A DNA stretch of 64,000 bases from Chryseobacterium panacisoli. GTDB lineage: Bacteria; Bacteroidota; Bacteroidia; Flavobacteriales; Weeksellaceae. Within the stretch, counting starts at the first letter, position 1; the number at the start of each line of letters is the position of its first letter. Shown here in pieces: positions 28,192-40,199 of the stretch. The notes beneath the pieces are model-generated. The model was given only the letters and a program-made list of their open reading frames with translations. It did not search any database and was not told the DNA's origin. The stretch spans positions 620,001 to 684,000 of the forward strand of contig NZ_VTRU01000001.1 in the NCBI RefSeq assembly GCF_008274625.1. The letters run 5' to 3'. The translations under genes were made by a program, and so were the position numbers.

Positions 28192-29283
28192 TTATACATT
28201 GAATCTAAAGTGCATGATGTCTCCATCCTGTACTATATATTCTTTACCTTCTACAGAAAGTTTTCCGGCTTCCTTGATCTTCACTTCAGAACCGTAAGTC
28301 ATATAATCTTGATATTTGATTACTTCTGCACGGATAAAACCTTTCTCAAAGTCTGTGTGAATTACTCCTGCGGCCTGTGGAGCTGTCCATCCCTGTCCGA
28401 TAGTCCAGGCTCTTACTTCTTTTACTCCGGCAGTAAAATACGTCTGAAGTTTTAAAAGGTCATAAGCTTTTCTGATCAAACGGTTAACTCCCGGCTCAGT
28501 AAGACCCAGTTCTTCAAGGAAAATTTCTCTTTCTTCAAAAGTTTCAAGCTCATTGATATCAGCTTCAATCTGTGCAGCTAGTACTACTACTTCAGCCCCC
28601 TCGCCTTTAGCCATTTCTTCAATTTTACCAATCCAATCATTTCCGTTTTTGATAGAGTTTTCATCTACATTACAAACGTACAGTACAGGTTTATTGGTTA
28701 ACAGCTGAACTTCTCCGATAATTGATTTTGCAAAATCATCAGTCGCAAATTCTCTTGCGTTTTTCCCATCTTCAAGAAATTTCTGTAAGTTCTGAAGGGT
28801 TTCATAGGTAAGAATATCTTCTTTCTTTCCTGACTTGATAAATTTCTTAGCTTTCTCAACTGCTTTTCCTACTGTTTCAAGGTCTTTCAATTGCAGCTCT
28901 ATATCAATAATTTCTTTATCTCTTAAAGGATCTACAGAACCTTCAACGTGGATGATATTTCCGTTGTCAAAACATCTTAAAACGTGAATAATTGCTTCAC
29001 ACTCACGGATATTAGCCAAGAACTGGTTTCCCAATCCTTCTCCTTTGCTGGCTCCTTTTACAAGACCTGCAATATCAACAATCTCAACTACAGCTGGTAA
29101 AACTCTCTCAGGTTTTACGATTTTCTCCAGTTCAAACAATCTCTGGTCCGGTACAGAAACCGTTCCTAGGTTCGGTTCAATAGTACAGAAAGGATAGTTT
29201 GCTGATTGAGCTTTTGCATTACTCAAACAGTTAAAAAGAGTTGATTTACCTACATTCGGCAGGCCTACGATTCCACATTTCAT
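28192..29283 (-). CDS. ychF: Redox-regulated ATPase YchF (Obg-family)
   Basis: A 363-residue Obg-like P-loop NTPase that prefers ATP and associates with ribosomes. It has GLPNVGKSTLFN (P loop), the DIAGLVKGASKGEGLGNQFL switch region and a C-terminal TGS domain (EVRAWTIGQGWTAPQAAGVIH, MHFRFNV). Length is normal for the family. A TATCTTTG promoter box lies upstream at 29373-29380. Single-gene unit with its own terminator. Confidence 0.96.
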   Translation of the reverse strand: MKCGIVGLPNVGKSTLFNCLSNAKAQSANYPFCTIEPNLGTVSVPDQRLFELEKIVKPERVLPAVVEIVDIAGLVKGASKGEGLGNQFLANIRECEAIIHVLRCFDNGNIIHVEGSVDPLRDKEIIDIELQLKDLETVGKAVEKAKKFIKSGKKEDILTYETLQNLQKFLEDGKNAREFATDDFAKSIIGEVQLLTNKPVLYVCNVDENSIKNGNDWIGKIEEMAKGEGAEVVVLAAQIEADINELETFEEREIFLEELGLTEPGVNRLIRKAYDLLKLQTYFTAGVKEVRAWTIGQGWTAPQAAGVIHTDFEKGFIRAEVIKYQDYMTYGSEVKIKEAGKLSVEGKEYIVQDGDIMHFRFNV

Positions 29284-29372
29284 ATTGTAAAATTCAAAGT
29301 TTAAGGTTTAGGGGTAACCCAAGGTTTCTCCAACTTTAAACATTGAACTCAGAACCTTGAATTACGAGTGTG

Positions 29373-29380
29373 CAAAGATA
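29373..29380 (-). promoter_or_regulatory. Putative -7 promoter element for ychF
   Basis: Minus-strand TATCTTTG, an exact TAnnTTTG match, about 90 bp before the ychF ATG. Confidence 0.55.
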
Positions 29381-29408
29381 GTGATTTTTGACAGAGTTTC
29401 ATAATAAA

Positions 29409-29436
29409 AAAATCTGTCAATATTCTGACAGATTTT
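29409..29436 (-). terminator. Terminator of the ferritin gene
   Basis: A perfect 11-bp stem AAAATCTGTCA/TGACAGATTTT with a 6-nt loop, followed on the minus strand by a T-rich stretch, 26 bp past the ferritin stop. Confidence 0.8.
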
Positions 29437-29462
29437 CAAAAGGTTCGGATTCACCGGCTATT

Positions 29463-30014
29463 TTATGGATTATCTCCCGTGGCATTCTGAGCCAGCGGGA
29501 CATCATTCGGTGCTTCCTGTAAAGTTTTATCTAAAGTAAATAAAGATTCATCGGTAGCCCTGTCACCACCAGCGATTTTTAATTTATCAATTAAGTTTTG
29601 AGCTAATGTTTCTTCTTCAATCTGTTCCTGTACAAACCACTGCATAAAATTCCACGTTGCCCAATCTTTTTCTTCCATAGAAAGATCTACAATTCTGTAA
29701 ATAGCGGTTGTATTGTCAACTTCATGCTTAAAAACACCATCAAAACAAGCTGTAAGACTGTCCGGATCTGCCGGAGGAGCGGGAATAGCATCCACTTTTG
29801 GTTTTCCGCCTCTGTTTAAAATGTATTCCATGAATTTGATTGAGTGATTCCGTTCTTCCTGGGCATGGCGGTAAAGAAAGTTAGCAATCCCCTGATAGCC
29901 TTTATCATCGGCCCAAATTCCATAAGATAAAAAAACGTGTGATGCATGAATCTCCTTATTCATCTGGTCACTAAGTGCTTTTTCCATGTTGGTGGAAAGT
30001 CTGTTAGTATTCAT
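29463..30014 (-). CDS. Ferritin (FtnA-type iron storage protein)
   Basis: A 183-residue non-heme ferritin that oxidises Fe(II) and stores the mineral core. Ferroxidase ligands appear in NKEIHASHVFLSY, the RHAQEERNHSIKFM helix and WFVQEQIEEE. It has its own terminator and a 270-bp upstream region. The motifs match bacterial FtnA rather than bacterioferritin, since no heme-ligand Met is evident. Confidence 0.93.
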   Translation of the reverse strand: MNTNRLSTNMEKALSDQMNKEIHASHVFLSYGIWADDKGYQGIANFLYRHAQEERNHSIKFMEYILNRGGKPKVDAIPAPPADPDSLTACFDGVFKHEVDNTTAIYRIVDLSMEEKDWATWNFMQWFVQEQIEEETLAQNLIDKLKIAGGDRATDESLFTLDKTLQEAPNDVPLAQNATGDNP

Positions 30015-30160
30015 AATGTTATATTTTGGTGATTATAGAATGAATCATGCAAAAATGATTCCGATACAATTTATATTTTAAACATAATCATTTATTTACA
30101 TTTTTTATTGAATTGAAAATCATTATTTTAAGCTAATAATTTATAGTTATTCTAAAATAA

Positions 30161-30187
30161 AAACCAGTTCTATTGTAGAACTGGTTT
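30161..30187 (-). terminator. Terminator downstream of the GHL10 lipoprotein gene
   Basis: A perfect 12-bp stem AAACCAGTTCTA/TAGAACTGGTTT with a 3-nt loop and, on the minus strand, a following T run. It lies about 100 bp past the lipoprotein gene stop. Confidence 0.75.
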
Positions 30188-30284
30188 CTAGCTTATCATT
30201 GGGATTGCTTCATTTTATGGTTTGTAATGACTTATAATATATAGAAGTTGGCAATTAAACCTTGGGCCCTTTTATCAAAAAATA

Positions 30285-31901
30285 TTATTTAATTTTTCTG
30301 GCGGTATAATCACTTTCATTTCCTAATCTGTCGATGGCTTTTATAGCAACTGCACTCAGCTTTTTACCGTCTTTAAATTTAGGAATGTCCTTTGAAAGGG
30401 TATCCAGTGTTAAAATTTCTGTTTGCCATACTCCATTGTATTGAGTAAAAAGAACCCACTGGAAAACATCAGCAGCATTTTTTGTACTCCAGCTTGTCTG
30501 TGCAAAGCTTCCGTTGTCTGCAATAAACAATGTAGGAGTCTGCAATGGAACCGCCTTTATCCATGGAGACTTTGGTACTAATGCTTTTTCACTGTATGGT
30601 CCGCTTTTCAAAGCGGGCAGCATATTGGGATTTTTGGTCAGTCCGGCAATACTCCAGTGAATTTCTCCGGCATCATTTTTCAGGATATTTCTGGAAATTG
30701 CAATCTGATTTTTGATTTCTGTAGGACGGTCTGATACTTTAACCTCAACGGTGTTTAAACCTGGCCATAAGTGACGGTTCATTGTATTTTCAGACTGCCA
30801 CCAGCTTAACAGCGCTTCAAAGCTTTGTCCTTTGGAATCAATTGGCCAGTAAAGCTGGGGTGAAAAGTAATCTACCCAGCCTTTATTTAACCATAATTTG
30901 GCATCTGCATAAAGCTCGTCATATTGTGAAGATCCAACAATTCCTGCAGGATATCCGGGCTTCCATATTCCGAACGGGCTGATCCCGAATCGTACATTAT
31001 TTTTTTCAGCATGGATTTCTTTATAGATACGTTCTACAAACTTGTTAACGTTATCTCTTCTCCAGTCTGCTCTGGACAGGGTACCGCCACTGCTTACATA
31101 AGCATTCCAGGTTGCATTATCGGGAAAATCTGCTCCTCTGTTATAGGTTGCGTAAGGATAGAAATAATCATCAAAGTGTACTGCATCAATATCATATCTT
31201 TTCACAATATCTTTCACCACATTGGATACGTGCCCCTGTGTTTTTGGATTGGCGGGATCAAACCAGTACATTCCGTTTTTTAATCTTAAAACAATATCGG
31301 ACAATTTATTAGCCATTGACAGCGTATTCACGGCACCACCATTGGTATGATGTGCACGGTAAGGATTCAGCCAGACATGCAGTTCCAAACCTCTTTTATG
31401 AGCTTCTTCTATCCAAAACTGAAGTGGATCATAGTTCGGAGAAGGAGCCTTTCCTGTTTCGCCAGTCAGAAAGTAAGACCATGGTTCGATATTACTTGTA
31501 TAGAGGGCATCCGCGGAAGGTCTGATCTGAAAAATAGCAGCATTGAAATTGTTATCTCTCAACATATCAAGCATACTGATTGCTTCTGCTTTCTGCTGTT
31601 CTACCGTAAGATCATTTCTTGAAGGCCAGTTGATATTGGCTACACTCGCGATCCATGCTCCACGGAATTCTCTTTTGATTTCCGGAAGATTGGTTCTGAA
31701 GTTTTCTTCAGTTGAAGCTGTATTTCCTGTAGCAGGTTTTGTTGTGACAACAGGTACTTTTGGCGGGGTTGTATTGTTGGTGGGTTTTGTCGGATTCTTC
31801 GTTGAAGGTGTTTTTACAACATTGTTCTGAACGGAACATGAGGTAGTGTAAGATGCAAAAACGCCCAATAAAACGATAAGTTTTAATTTATTCATTCTCA
31901 T
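30285..31901 (-). CDS. Glycosyl-hydrolase-like (GHL10/family 10-like) lipoprotein
   Basis: The protein has a lipoprotein signal ending in TTSC, a Thr/Pro-rich linker of about 40 residues, then a GHL10 (PF02638-type) TIM-barrel beginning REFRGAWIASVANINWPS. Visible barrel segments are AAIFQIRPSADALY, LELHVWLNPYRA, AVHFDDYFYP and VRFGISPFGIW. Relatives such as YngK act on polysaccharides, possibly peptidoglycan-derived glycans. The frame opens with GTG at 31907; ATG 31901 is preferred, and ATG 31895 is also possible. About 538 residues. Confidence 0.87.
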   Translation of the reverse strand: MRMNKLKLIVLLGVFASYTTSCSVQNNVVKTPSTKNPTKPTNNTTPPKVPVVTTKPATGNTASTEENFRTNLPEIKREFRGAWIASVANINWPSRNDLTVEQQKAEAISMLDMLRDNNFNAAIFQIRPSADALYTSNIEPWSYFLTGETGKAPSPNYDPLQFWIEEAHKRGLELHVWLNPYRAHHTNGGAVNTLSMANKLSDIVLRLKNGMYWFDPANPKTQGHVSNVVKDIVKRYDIDAVHFDDYFYPYATYNRGADFPDNATWNAYVSSGGTLSRADWRRDNVNKFVERIYKEIHAEKNNVRFGISPFGIWKPGYPAGIVGSSQYDELYADAKLWLNKGWVDYFSPQLYWPIDSKGQSFEALLSWWQSENTMNRHLWPGLNTVEVKVSDRPTEIKNQIAISRNILKNDAGEIHWSIAGLTKNPNMLPALKSGPYSEKALVPKSPWIKAVPLQTPTLFIADNGSFAQTSWSTKNAADVFQWVLFTQYNGVWQTEILTLDTLSKDIPKFKDGKKLSAVAIKAIDRLGNESDYTARKIK

Positions 31902-31985
31902 AGTCACAAAACTACTTTAAAATTTATTTTTACTTTCAGAGATTATTATGCCAAAATACGCATTTTAATGGGTTGACACAGAAAA

Positions 31986-32008
31986 AAAGCCCCGAACATC
32001 GAGGCTTT
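31986..32008 (-). terminator. Terminator of typA
   Basis: A 10-bp stem (minus strand AAAGCCTCGA/TCGGGGCTTT, one G-U pair) with a 3-nt loop and a following T run, 22 bp past the typA stop. Confidence 0.85.
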
Positions 32009-32030
32009 ATTATATTTTAAGAATTTCAGA

Positions 32031-33836
32031 TTATGCTTTCGCTCCTCTTTCTACTCTTTTTCTTTCTTCTTCTGAAAGGATTTTCTTTCTCATTCTGATG
32101 AAGTTTGGAGTTACCTCGATAGCTTCATCACCCTGGATATATTCCATACATTCTTCAAGAGAGAATAAGATTTTCGGAGCAACACCAGTATCTTTATCTT
32201 TTCCAGAAGCTCTCATGTTGTTCAACTGTTTTGCTTCTACGATGTTTACTACCAAATCTCCCGGCTTGTTTTGCTCACCGATGATCATTCCTGTGTAGAT
32301 TTCCTCACCCGGATCAACGAAGAACTTACCTCTATCTTGTAATTTAGCAATAGAATATTCTGTAGCAGGACCTGTAGTTTTGCTGATCAGAACTCCATTG
32401 TTTCTTCCAGGAATAGTTCCTTTGAAAGGCTTATATTCTGTGAAACGGTGTGCCATAATAGCTTCCCCTGCAGTAGCGGTCAACATCTGAGAACGTAGTC
32501 CGATCAAACCTCTTGAAGGAATTTCAAACTCCATGTGCTGCATTTCACCTTTAGTTTCCATGATGTGAAGGTCACCTTTTCTCTGAGTTGCCAAGTCGAT
32601 TACTCTTGAAGCAAACTCTTCAGGAACGTCAACAACCAAAGATTCATAAGGCTCACATTTCTCACCATCAATTTCTTTGAAGATAACCTGTGGCTGCCCA
32701 ATTGTCATTTCATACCCTTCTCTTCTCATAGTTTCGATCAAAACGGATAAGTGAAGAATACCTCTACCGAACACTAAGAAAGTGTTTGCATCATCAGTCT
32801 GCTGAACTCTTAATGCTAAGTTTTTCTCTAATTCTTTAGTTAATCTTTCTTTCAGGTGGTTAGAAGTAACATATTTACCATCTTTACCGAAGAAAGGTGA
32901 GTTATTGATAGAGAATGTCATGTTCAATGTAGGCTCGTCAATTGCTGTTCTTTCCAATGGCTCAGGATTTTCAAGATCAACGAAAGAATCACCAATTTGG
33001 AAAGCATCAAAACCTACTACAGCACAGATATCTCCTGCTTTTACTTCAGTTACTTTTTTCTTTCCTAATCCTTCGAAAACGTAAAGTTCCTTTACTTTTC
33101 CTTTTACAATTTTACCTTCTGCCTGAGCAAGACCGATCCACTGAGATTCTTTGATCTCACCTCTTGTCACTTTTCCGATTGCAATTCTTCCTAAGAAAGA
33201 AGAGAAATCAAGAGAAGTAATCTGCATCTGAAGATTTCCTTCTGTTACTTTCGGTTCAGGAACATATTGTAAAATACCATCTAATAATGGCATAATATCT
33301 TCAGTTTGCTCTAATGAAGTGTTGAACCAACCTTGTTTTGAAGATCCGTAGAATGTAGGGAAGTCCAATTGCTCTTCTGTAGCCTCAAGGTTGAAGAACA
33401 AGTCAAATACCTTATCGTGAACTTCGTCAGGACGGCAGTTTGGTTTATCTACTTTATTGATTACCACTAATGGTCTCAATCCTAGTTCCAATGCTTTCTG
33501 TAGTACAAATCTTGTTTGTGGCATTGGTCCTTCGAACGCATCTACCAACAAAATAACTCCATCAGCCATTTTCAATACTCTTTCTACTTCTCCACCAAAA
33601 TCGGCGTGACCAGGAGTATCAATTACGTTAATTTTTGTGTCTTTATAAGTAACAGAAATATTCTTGGATAAGATTGTGATCCCTCTTTCTCTTTCAAGAT
33701 CGTTGTTATCCATAATTAACTCCCCACTCTCCTGATTTTCTCTGAAAATGTTGGTAGCGTGAATGATCTTGTCAACCAAAGTCGTCTTTCCGTGGTCAAC
33801 GTGTGCGATAATCGCAATATTTCTAATGTTTTGCAT
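32031..33836 (-). CDS. typA: Ribosome-associated GTPase TypA/BipA
   Basis: A 601-residue translational GTPase that binds ribosomes and assists assembly or stress adaptation. G motifs: AHVDHGKTTL, DTPGHADFGGEV, NKVDKPNCRP. Downstream are EF-G-like domains and the BipA-specific C terminus (VDVPEEFASRV, PSRGLIGLRSQML, NFIRMRKKILSEEERK). Length and ending match the family. A TACTTTTG promoter box lies 18 bp upstream of the ATG. Confidence 0.97.
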   Translation of the reverse strand: MQNIRNIAIIAHVDHGKTTLVDKIIHATNIFRENQESGELIMDNNDLERERGITILSKNISVTYKDTKINVIDTPGHADFGGEVERVLKMADGVILLVDAFEGPMPQTRFVLQKALELGLRPLVVINKVDKPNCRPDEVHDKVFDLFFNLEATEEQLDFPTFYGSSKQGWFNTSLEQTEDIMPLLDGILQYVPEPKVTEGNLQMQITSLDFSSFLGRIAIGKVTRGEIKESQWIGLAQAEGKIVKGKVKELYVFEGLGKKKVTEVKAGDICAVVGFDAFQIGDSFVDLENPEPLERTAIDEPTLNMTFSINNSPFFGKDGKYVTSNHLKERLTKELEKNLALRVQQTDDANTFLVFGRGILHLSVLIETMRREGYEMTIGQPQVIFKEIDGEKCEPYESLVVDVPEEFASRVIDLATQRKGDLHIMETKGEMQHMEFEIPSRGLIGLRSQMLTATAGEAIMAHRFTEYKPFKGTIPGRNNGVLISKTTGPATEYSIAKLQDRGKFFVDPGEEIYTGMIIGEQNKPGDLVVNIVEAKQLNNMRASGKDKDTGVAPKILFSLEECMEYIQGDEAIEVTPNFIRMRKKILSEEERKRVERGAKA

Positions 33837-33854
33837 AAAAGATTTTTACGGGTG

Positions 33855-33862
33855 CAAAAGTA
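33855..33862 (-). promoter_or_regulatory. Putative -7 promoter element for typA
   Basis: Minus-strand TACTTTTG, an exact TAnnTTTG match, 18 bp upstream of the typA ATG. Confidence 0.6.
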
Positions 33863-33974
33863 GTGATTTTTAATGAAAAAATATTTACTTATACAAATAT
33901 TTAATATTATGTTTAAAATACTTATTTACAAGGCAATAAAAAAAGAGTGTTAAAAAAAGTACTCATTAATCTAT

Positions 33975-34140
33975 TTACACGCAAGCTTGTATCTTCCATA
34001 TATCTACTGCAGGTGGTTCTCCGCATAGGATATCAAATTCTGCACAATTACTGGAAATCCGGTGCCTCAACCCATCTTACAATGCATGTATCGGCAACCT
34101 TACATTCTACCATTCCATTCTAGAAATTTTTTTAAGATTT
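33975..34140 (-). pseudogene. Decayed, frameshifted GG-leader cysteine peptide gene
   Basis: No intact frame remains, but minus-strand fragments resemble the five cysteine peptides. One frame gives ECKVADTC (C-x5-C, as in peptides 3 and 4) at about 34107-34084. After a frame change, another gives NCAEFDILCGEPPAVD at about 34049-34001. This matches peptide 1 (ECSEYARYCGEPQCQV) in Cys-x6-Cys-GEP, with the last Cys replaced by Ala. It ends at TAA 33977-33975. The leader is not recognisable. The rest of the 399-bp gap shows nothing else. Confidence 0.45.
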
Positions 34141-34235
34141 CTGATCTTGTTCTGTCTTATTTAATATTAGCATGGTAAATTTATAAAAAAACATATCACA
34201 AAAATCACCTATCAAAATATTTAACATTTTTAATA

Positions 34236-34487
34236 TCAATATCTTATAAGCCTATAAAACACTACCAGATCAATGAGAACAACCAGGATAAATTTCATCA
34301 AAAAGGATTTTTTAGAAACTTTATGATTGAAAATAATCATTCCAGAGGCTGCTCCTACAACACCTATAAGAGATATTCCTAAAAGCATATTTTCTGAAAT
34401 TCTCCATTGGTGTTTTTTGGCTTGCCATTTATCAAAACCGAAGACACCAAATGTAATCAGATTAGCTATGAATAGAAAAAGAGCCAT
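34236..34487 (-). CDS. DUF1294 small membrane protein
   Basis: An 83-residue protein matching DUF1294: FGFDKWQAKKHQWRISE followed by LLGISLIGVVGAASGM and a second hydrophobic segment. Members are short integral membrane proteins of unknown function. It stands alone between the decayed peptide remnant and a divergent small gene. Confidence 0.8.
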   Translation of the reverse strand: MALFLFIANLITFGVFGFDKWQAKKHQWRISENMLLGISLIGVVGAASGMIIFNHKVSKKSFLMKFILVVLIDLVVFYRLIRY

Positions 34488-34528
34488 TTTAAAATTAATT
34501 TAAAACAAAAATAAAGTTTAATTTATAG

Positions 34529-34972
<444 letters not shown>

Positions 34973-35010
34973 TTTCATCTCTAATAGTAAAAACATTGCC
35001 ACCAATAAAA

Positions 35011-35036
35011 AGGGCTGCCTTGATCAAGGCAGCTCT
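35011..35036. terminator. Terminator between convergent genes
   Basis: AGGGCTGCC pairs with GGCAGCTCT around TTGATCAA, with T tract on the minus-strand side. It serves the YceI gene and probably the small gene at 34616. Confidence 0.85.
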
Positions 35037-35062
35037 CATTAGTTATTAAAGTTTAAAATAAC

Positions 35063-35740
35063 TTATTTTTTAGCTTTTACATCAATAGCAATCTCGATAT
35101 CTTTGCTGATCATCCATTCTGCCGGATCTGCTTCTGAAGTACCAAATTTAAGTCCCCAATCTGCTCTATTTACTGTAAATTTAGCCTGAATAGCAGCTGA
35201 ATTTTCTACTACTTCTACTTTAGCAGGGAAAGTTACATTCAATGTCTTTCCTGATAAAGTAAGGTTTCCACTTACGGTCTTATTAGCTCCTGCTACTGCA
35301 TCTTTGGGTGCTTCTTTCAAATCTGTAACACTTGTAATCTTGAAATCTGAGGTAGGATTTTTCGCTACATCAAAGAAATCAGGAGTTTTCAAGTGAGCTT
35401 CAAGCTCTGCAGGTTTTTTATCCTTTTCTGTAACTGAAGCCGGATCTACTTTGATAGAGTTCATATCGATTACGAAGTTTCCTGCGGAAACCTGACCTCC
35501 CTCAACACTGATATCTCCAGACTTTACAGTAAGTGTTCCCCAACGAGGTGCCATCCCTCCTTTGTGGAAAGCTTTCCAGTTTACTACTGAACCTACTGTG
35601 TCTACTGCAAGTGTTTCACCTTTGCTTTCTGCTACTGTTTGCTCCTGTCCGGTAGCTGCAGTATCTGCAGATTTTCCTTTATTACATGATGCTAAAAGCA
35701 ATCCTACTCCTACTAATGCAATTACGCTAATTTTTTTCAT
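35063..35740 (-). CDS. YceI-family lipoprotein
   Basis: A 225-residue protein with a lipoprotein signal peptide (MKKISVIALVGVGLLLASC). It contains a YceI-like beta-barrel domain (VGSVVNWKAFHKGG, GNFVIDMNSIKV, AELEAHLKTPDFFDV, NRADWGLKFGTS). YceI proteins bind polyisoprenoid lipids in the periplasm. The open frame runs to 35827, but a TATTTTTG box at 35784-35791 lies inside that extension, so the ATG at 35740 is the true start. Confidence 0.92.
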   Translation of the reverse strand: MKKISVIALVGVGLLLASCNKGKSADTAATGQEQTVAESKGETLAVDTVGSVVNWKAFHKGGMAPRWGTLTVKSGDISVEGGQVSAGNFVIDMNSIKVDPASVTEKDKKPAELEAHLKTPDFFDVAKNPTSDFKITSVTDLKEAPKDAVAGANKTVSGNLTLSGKTLNVTFPAKVEVVENSAAIQAKFTVNRADWGLKFGTSEADPAEWMISKDIEIAIDVKAKK

Positions 35741-35783
35741 ATTGAACTGTTTAAAAAAGTTTGAATTTTGTTGTTTTCGGGTA

Positions 35784-35791
35784 CAAAAATA
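35784..35791 (-). promoter_or_regulatory. Putative -7 promoter element for the YceI gene
   Basis: Minus-strand TATTTTTG, an exact TAnnTTTG match, 43 bp upstream of the chosen ATG; it decides the start position. Confidence 0.6.
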
Positions 35792-35975
35792 GAAAAACCT
35801 ATTTGGAGACGCCTTATCATACATCAAGAAATGATTTTTTATTTTTTTATTGTTGGTGAAAATTTAAAATTCTTAGTTATCTCGGTTAAAATGTATAAAA
35901 AACATTTGTACCTTAGAATTCTATAATCTACTGATTTTGTTTTTGCCTACATCTCACAGATTATTCTAAAAATAG

Positions 35976-36674
<699 letters not shown>

Positions 36675-36710
36675 TTTGAAACCTTAATTCTGGTTAATAA
36701 AAAATATTGT

Positions 36711-36732
36711 AAAGGTGAGGCAACTCGCCTTT
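36711..36732 (+). terminator. Terminator of the O-methyltransferase gene
   Basis: AAAGGTGAG/CTCGCCTTT stem with one G-U pair and a GCAA tetraloop, followed by a T run. Confidence 0.85.
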
Positions 36733-36775
36733 TTTCTTTATAAAAACCTTATTTTAGCTATCCGAAAACAGAACA

Positions 36776-39590
<2,815 letters not shown>

Positions 39591-39591
<1 letters not shown>

Positions 39592-40142
39592 TGAAGATTT
39601 CTGAGCTTAAAGAGAAGAGAATTATTCGCAGACCAACCCGATCCTTTGATGAATCGGGAAACAGAATCTATAATGAATTCGAGTATGACTTTCCTTATAC
39701 TCCTACTCATAAAGGAAATGAAACAGAACGTTTTTTTGCCAAGGTGATAGACATGATTCCTTTTTTCATGATATTCGTCTTCATATTCCATTTACCTGTT
39801 ATCCTTGGTATTATTCTTTCAATTCCCTGTGTAATTATATCAGGAACACTTTGTGAATGGTATTTCGGGACGACCTTAGGCAAGAAAATTTTTAAGCTTA
39901 CAATCCTTGATGACTATGGAAATCAGCCGGGTTTTATAAAATCATTGGTAAGAAATATATTGTGTCTGGCCAACTTTTGCCCGATTTTCACGGATTACAC
40001 TCCACCGCCTAGCCATACCTGGGAAACACAAGGCACTCAAATGAACTTCAGTATGCATTTGAATAACAATATCTGTAAAACGCATATCGTAAAAGAAAAC
40101 AAAGTAAAAGAAGTACGAGATATGCTTCTGCAAAAAAAATAA
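39591..40142 (+). CDS. RDD-family membrane protein
   Basis: A 183-residue protein with an RDD domain: RFFAKVIDMIPFFMIFVFIF, a second hydrophobic helix (VILGIILSIPCVIISGTLC) and GTTLGKKIFKLTILDDYGNQP. RDD proteins are small membrane proteins of varied role, some linked to ion homeostasis. Translation is probably coupled to the HAD gene through the one-base overlap. The terminator hairpin begins at its stop codon. Confidence 0.82.
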
Positions 40143-40169
40143 AAAGGCAGCCTAATCGGCTGCCTTTTT
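40141..40169 (+). terminator. Terminator of the HAD-RDD unit
   Basis: Perfect 12-bp stem AAAAAGGCAGCC/GGCTGCCTTTTT with a 5-nt loop; the palindrome starts within the stop codon. Confidence 0.88.
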
Positions 40170-40199
40170 ATTTTTTAATTCTACTGTTAGAATACAATT

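Noticed and set aside
31543..31830. Valine/phenylalanine-rich plus-strand frame
   Set aside because: It is the complement of the Thr/Pro-rich linker and signal region of the GHL10 lipoprotein gene.
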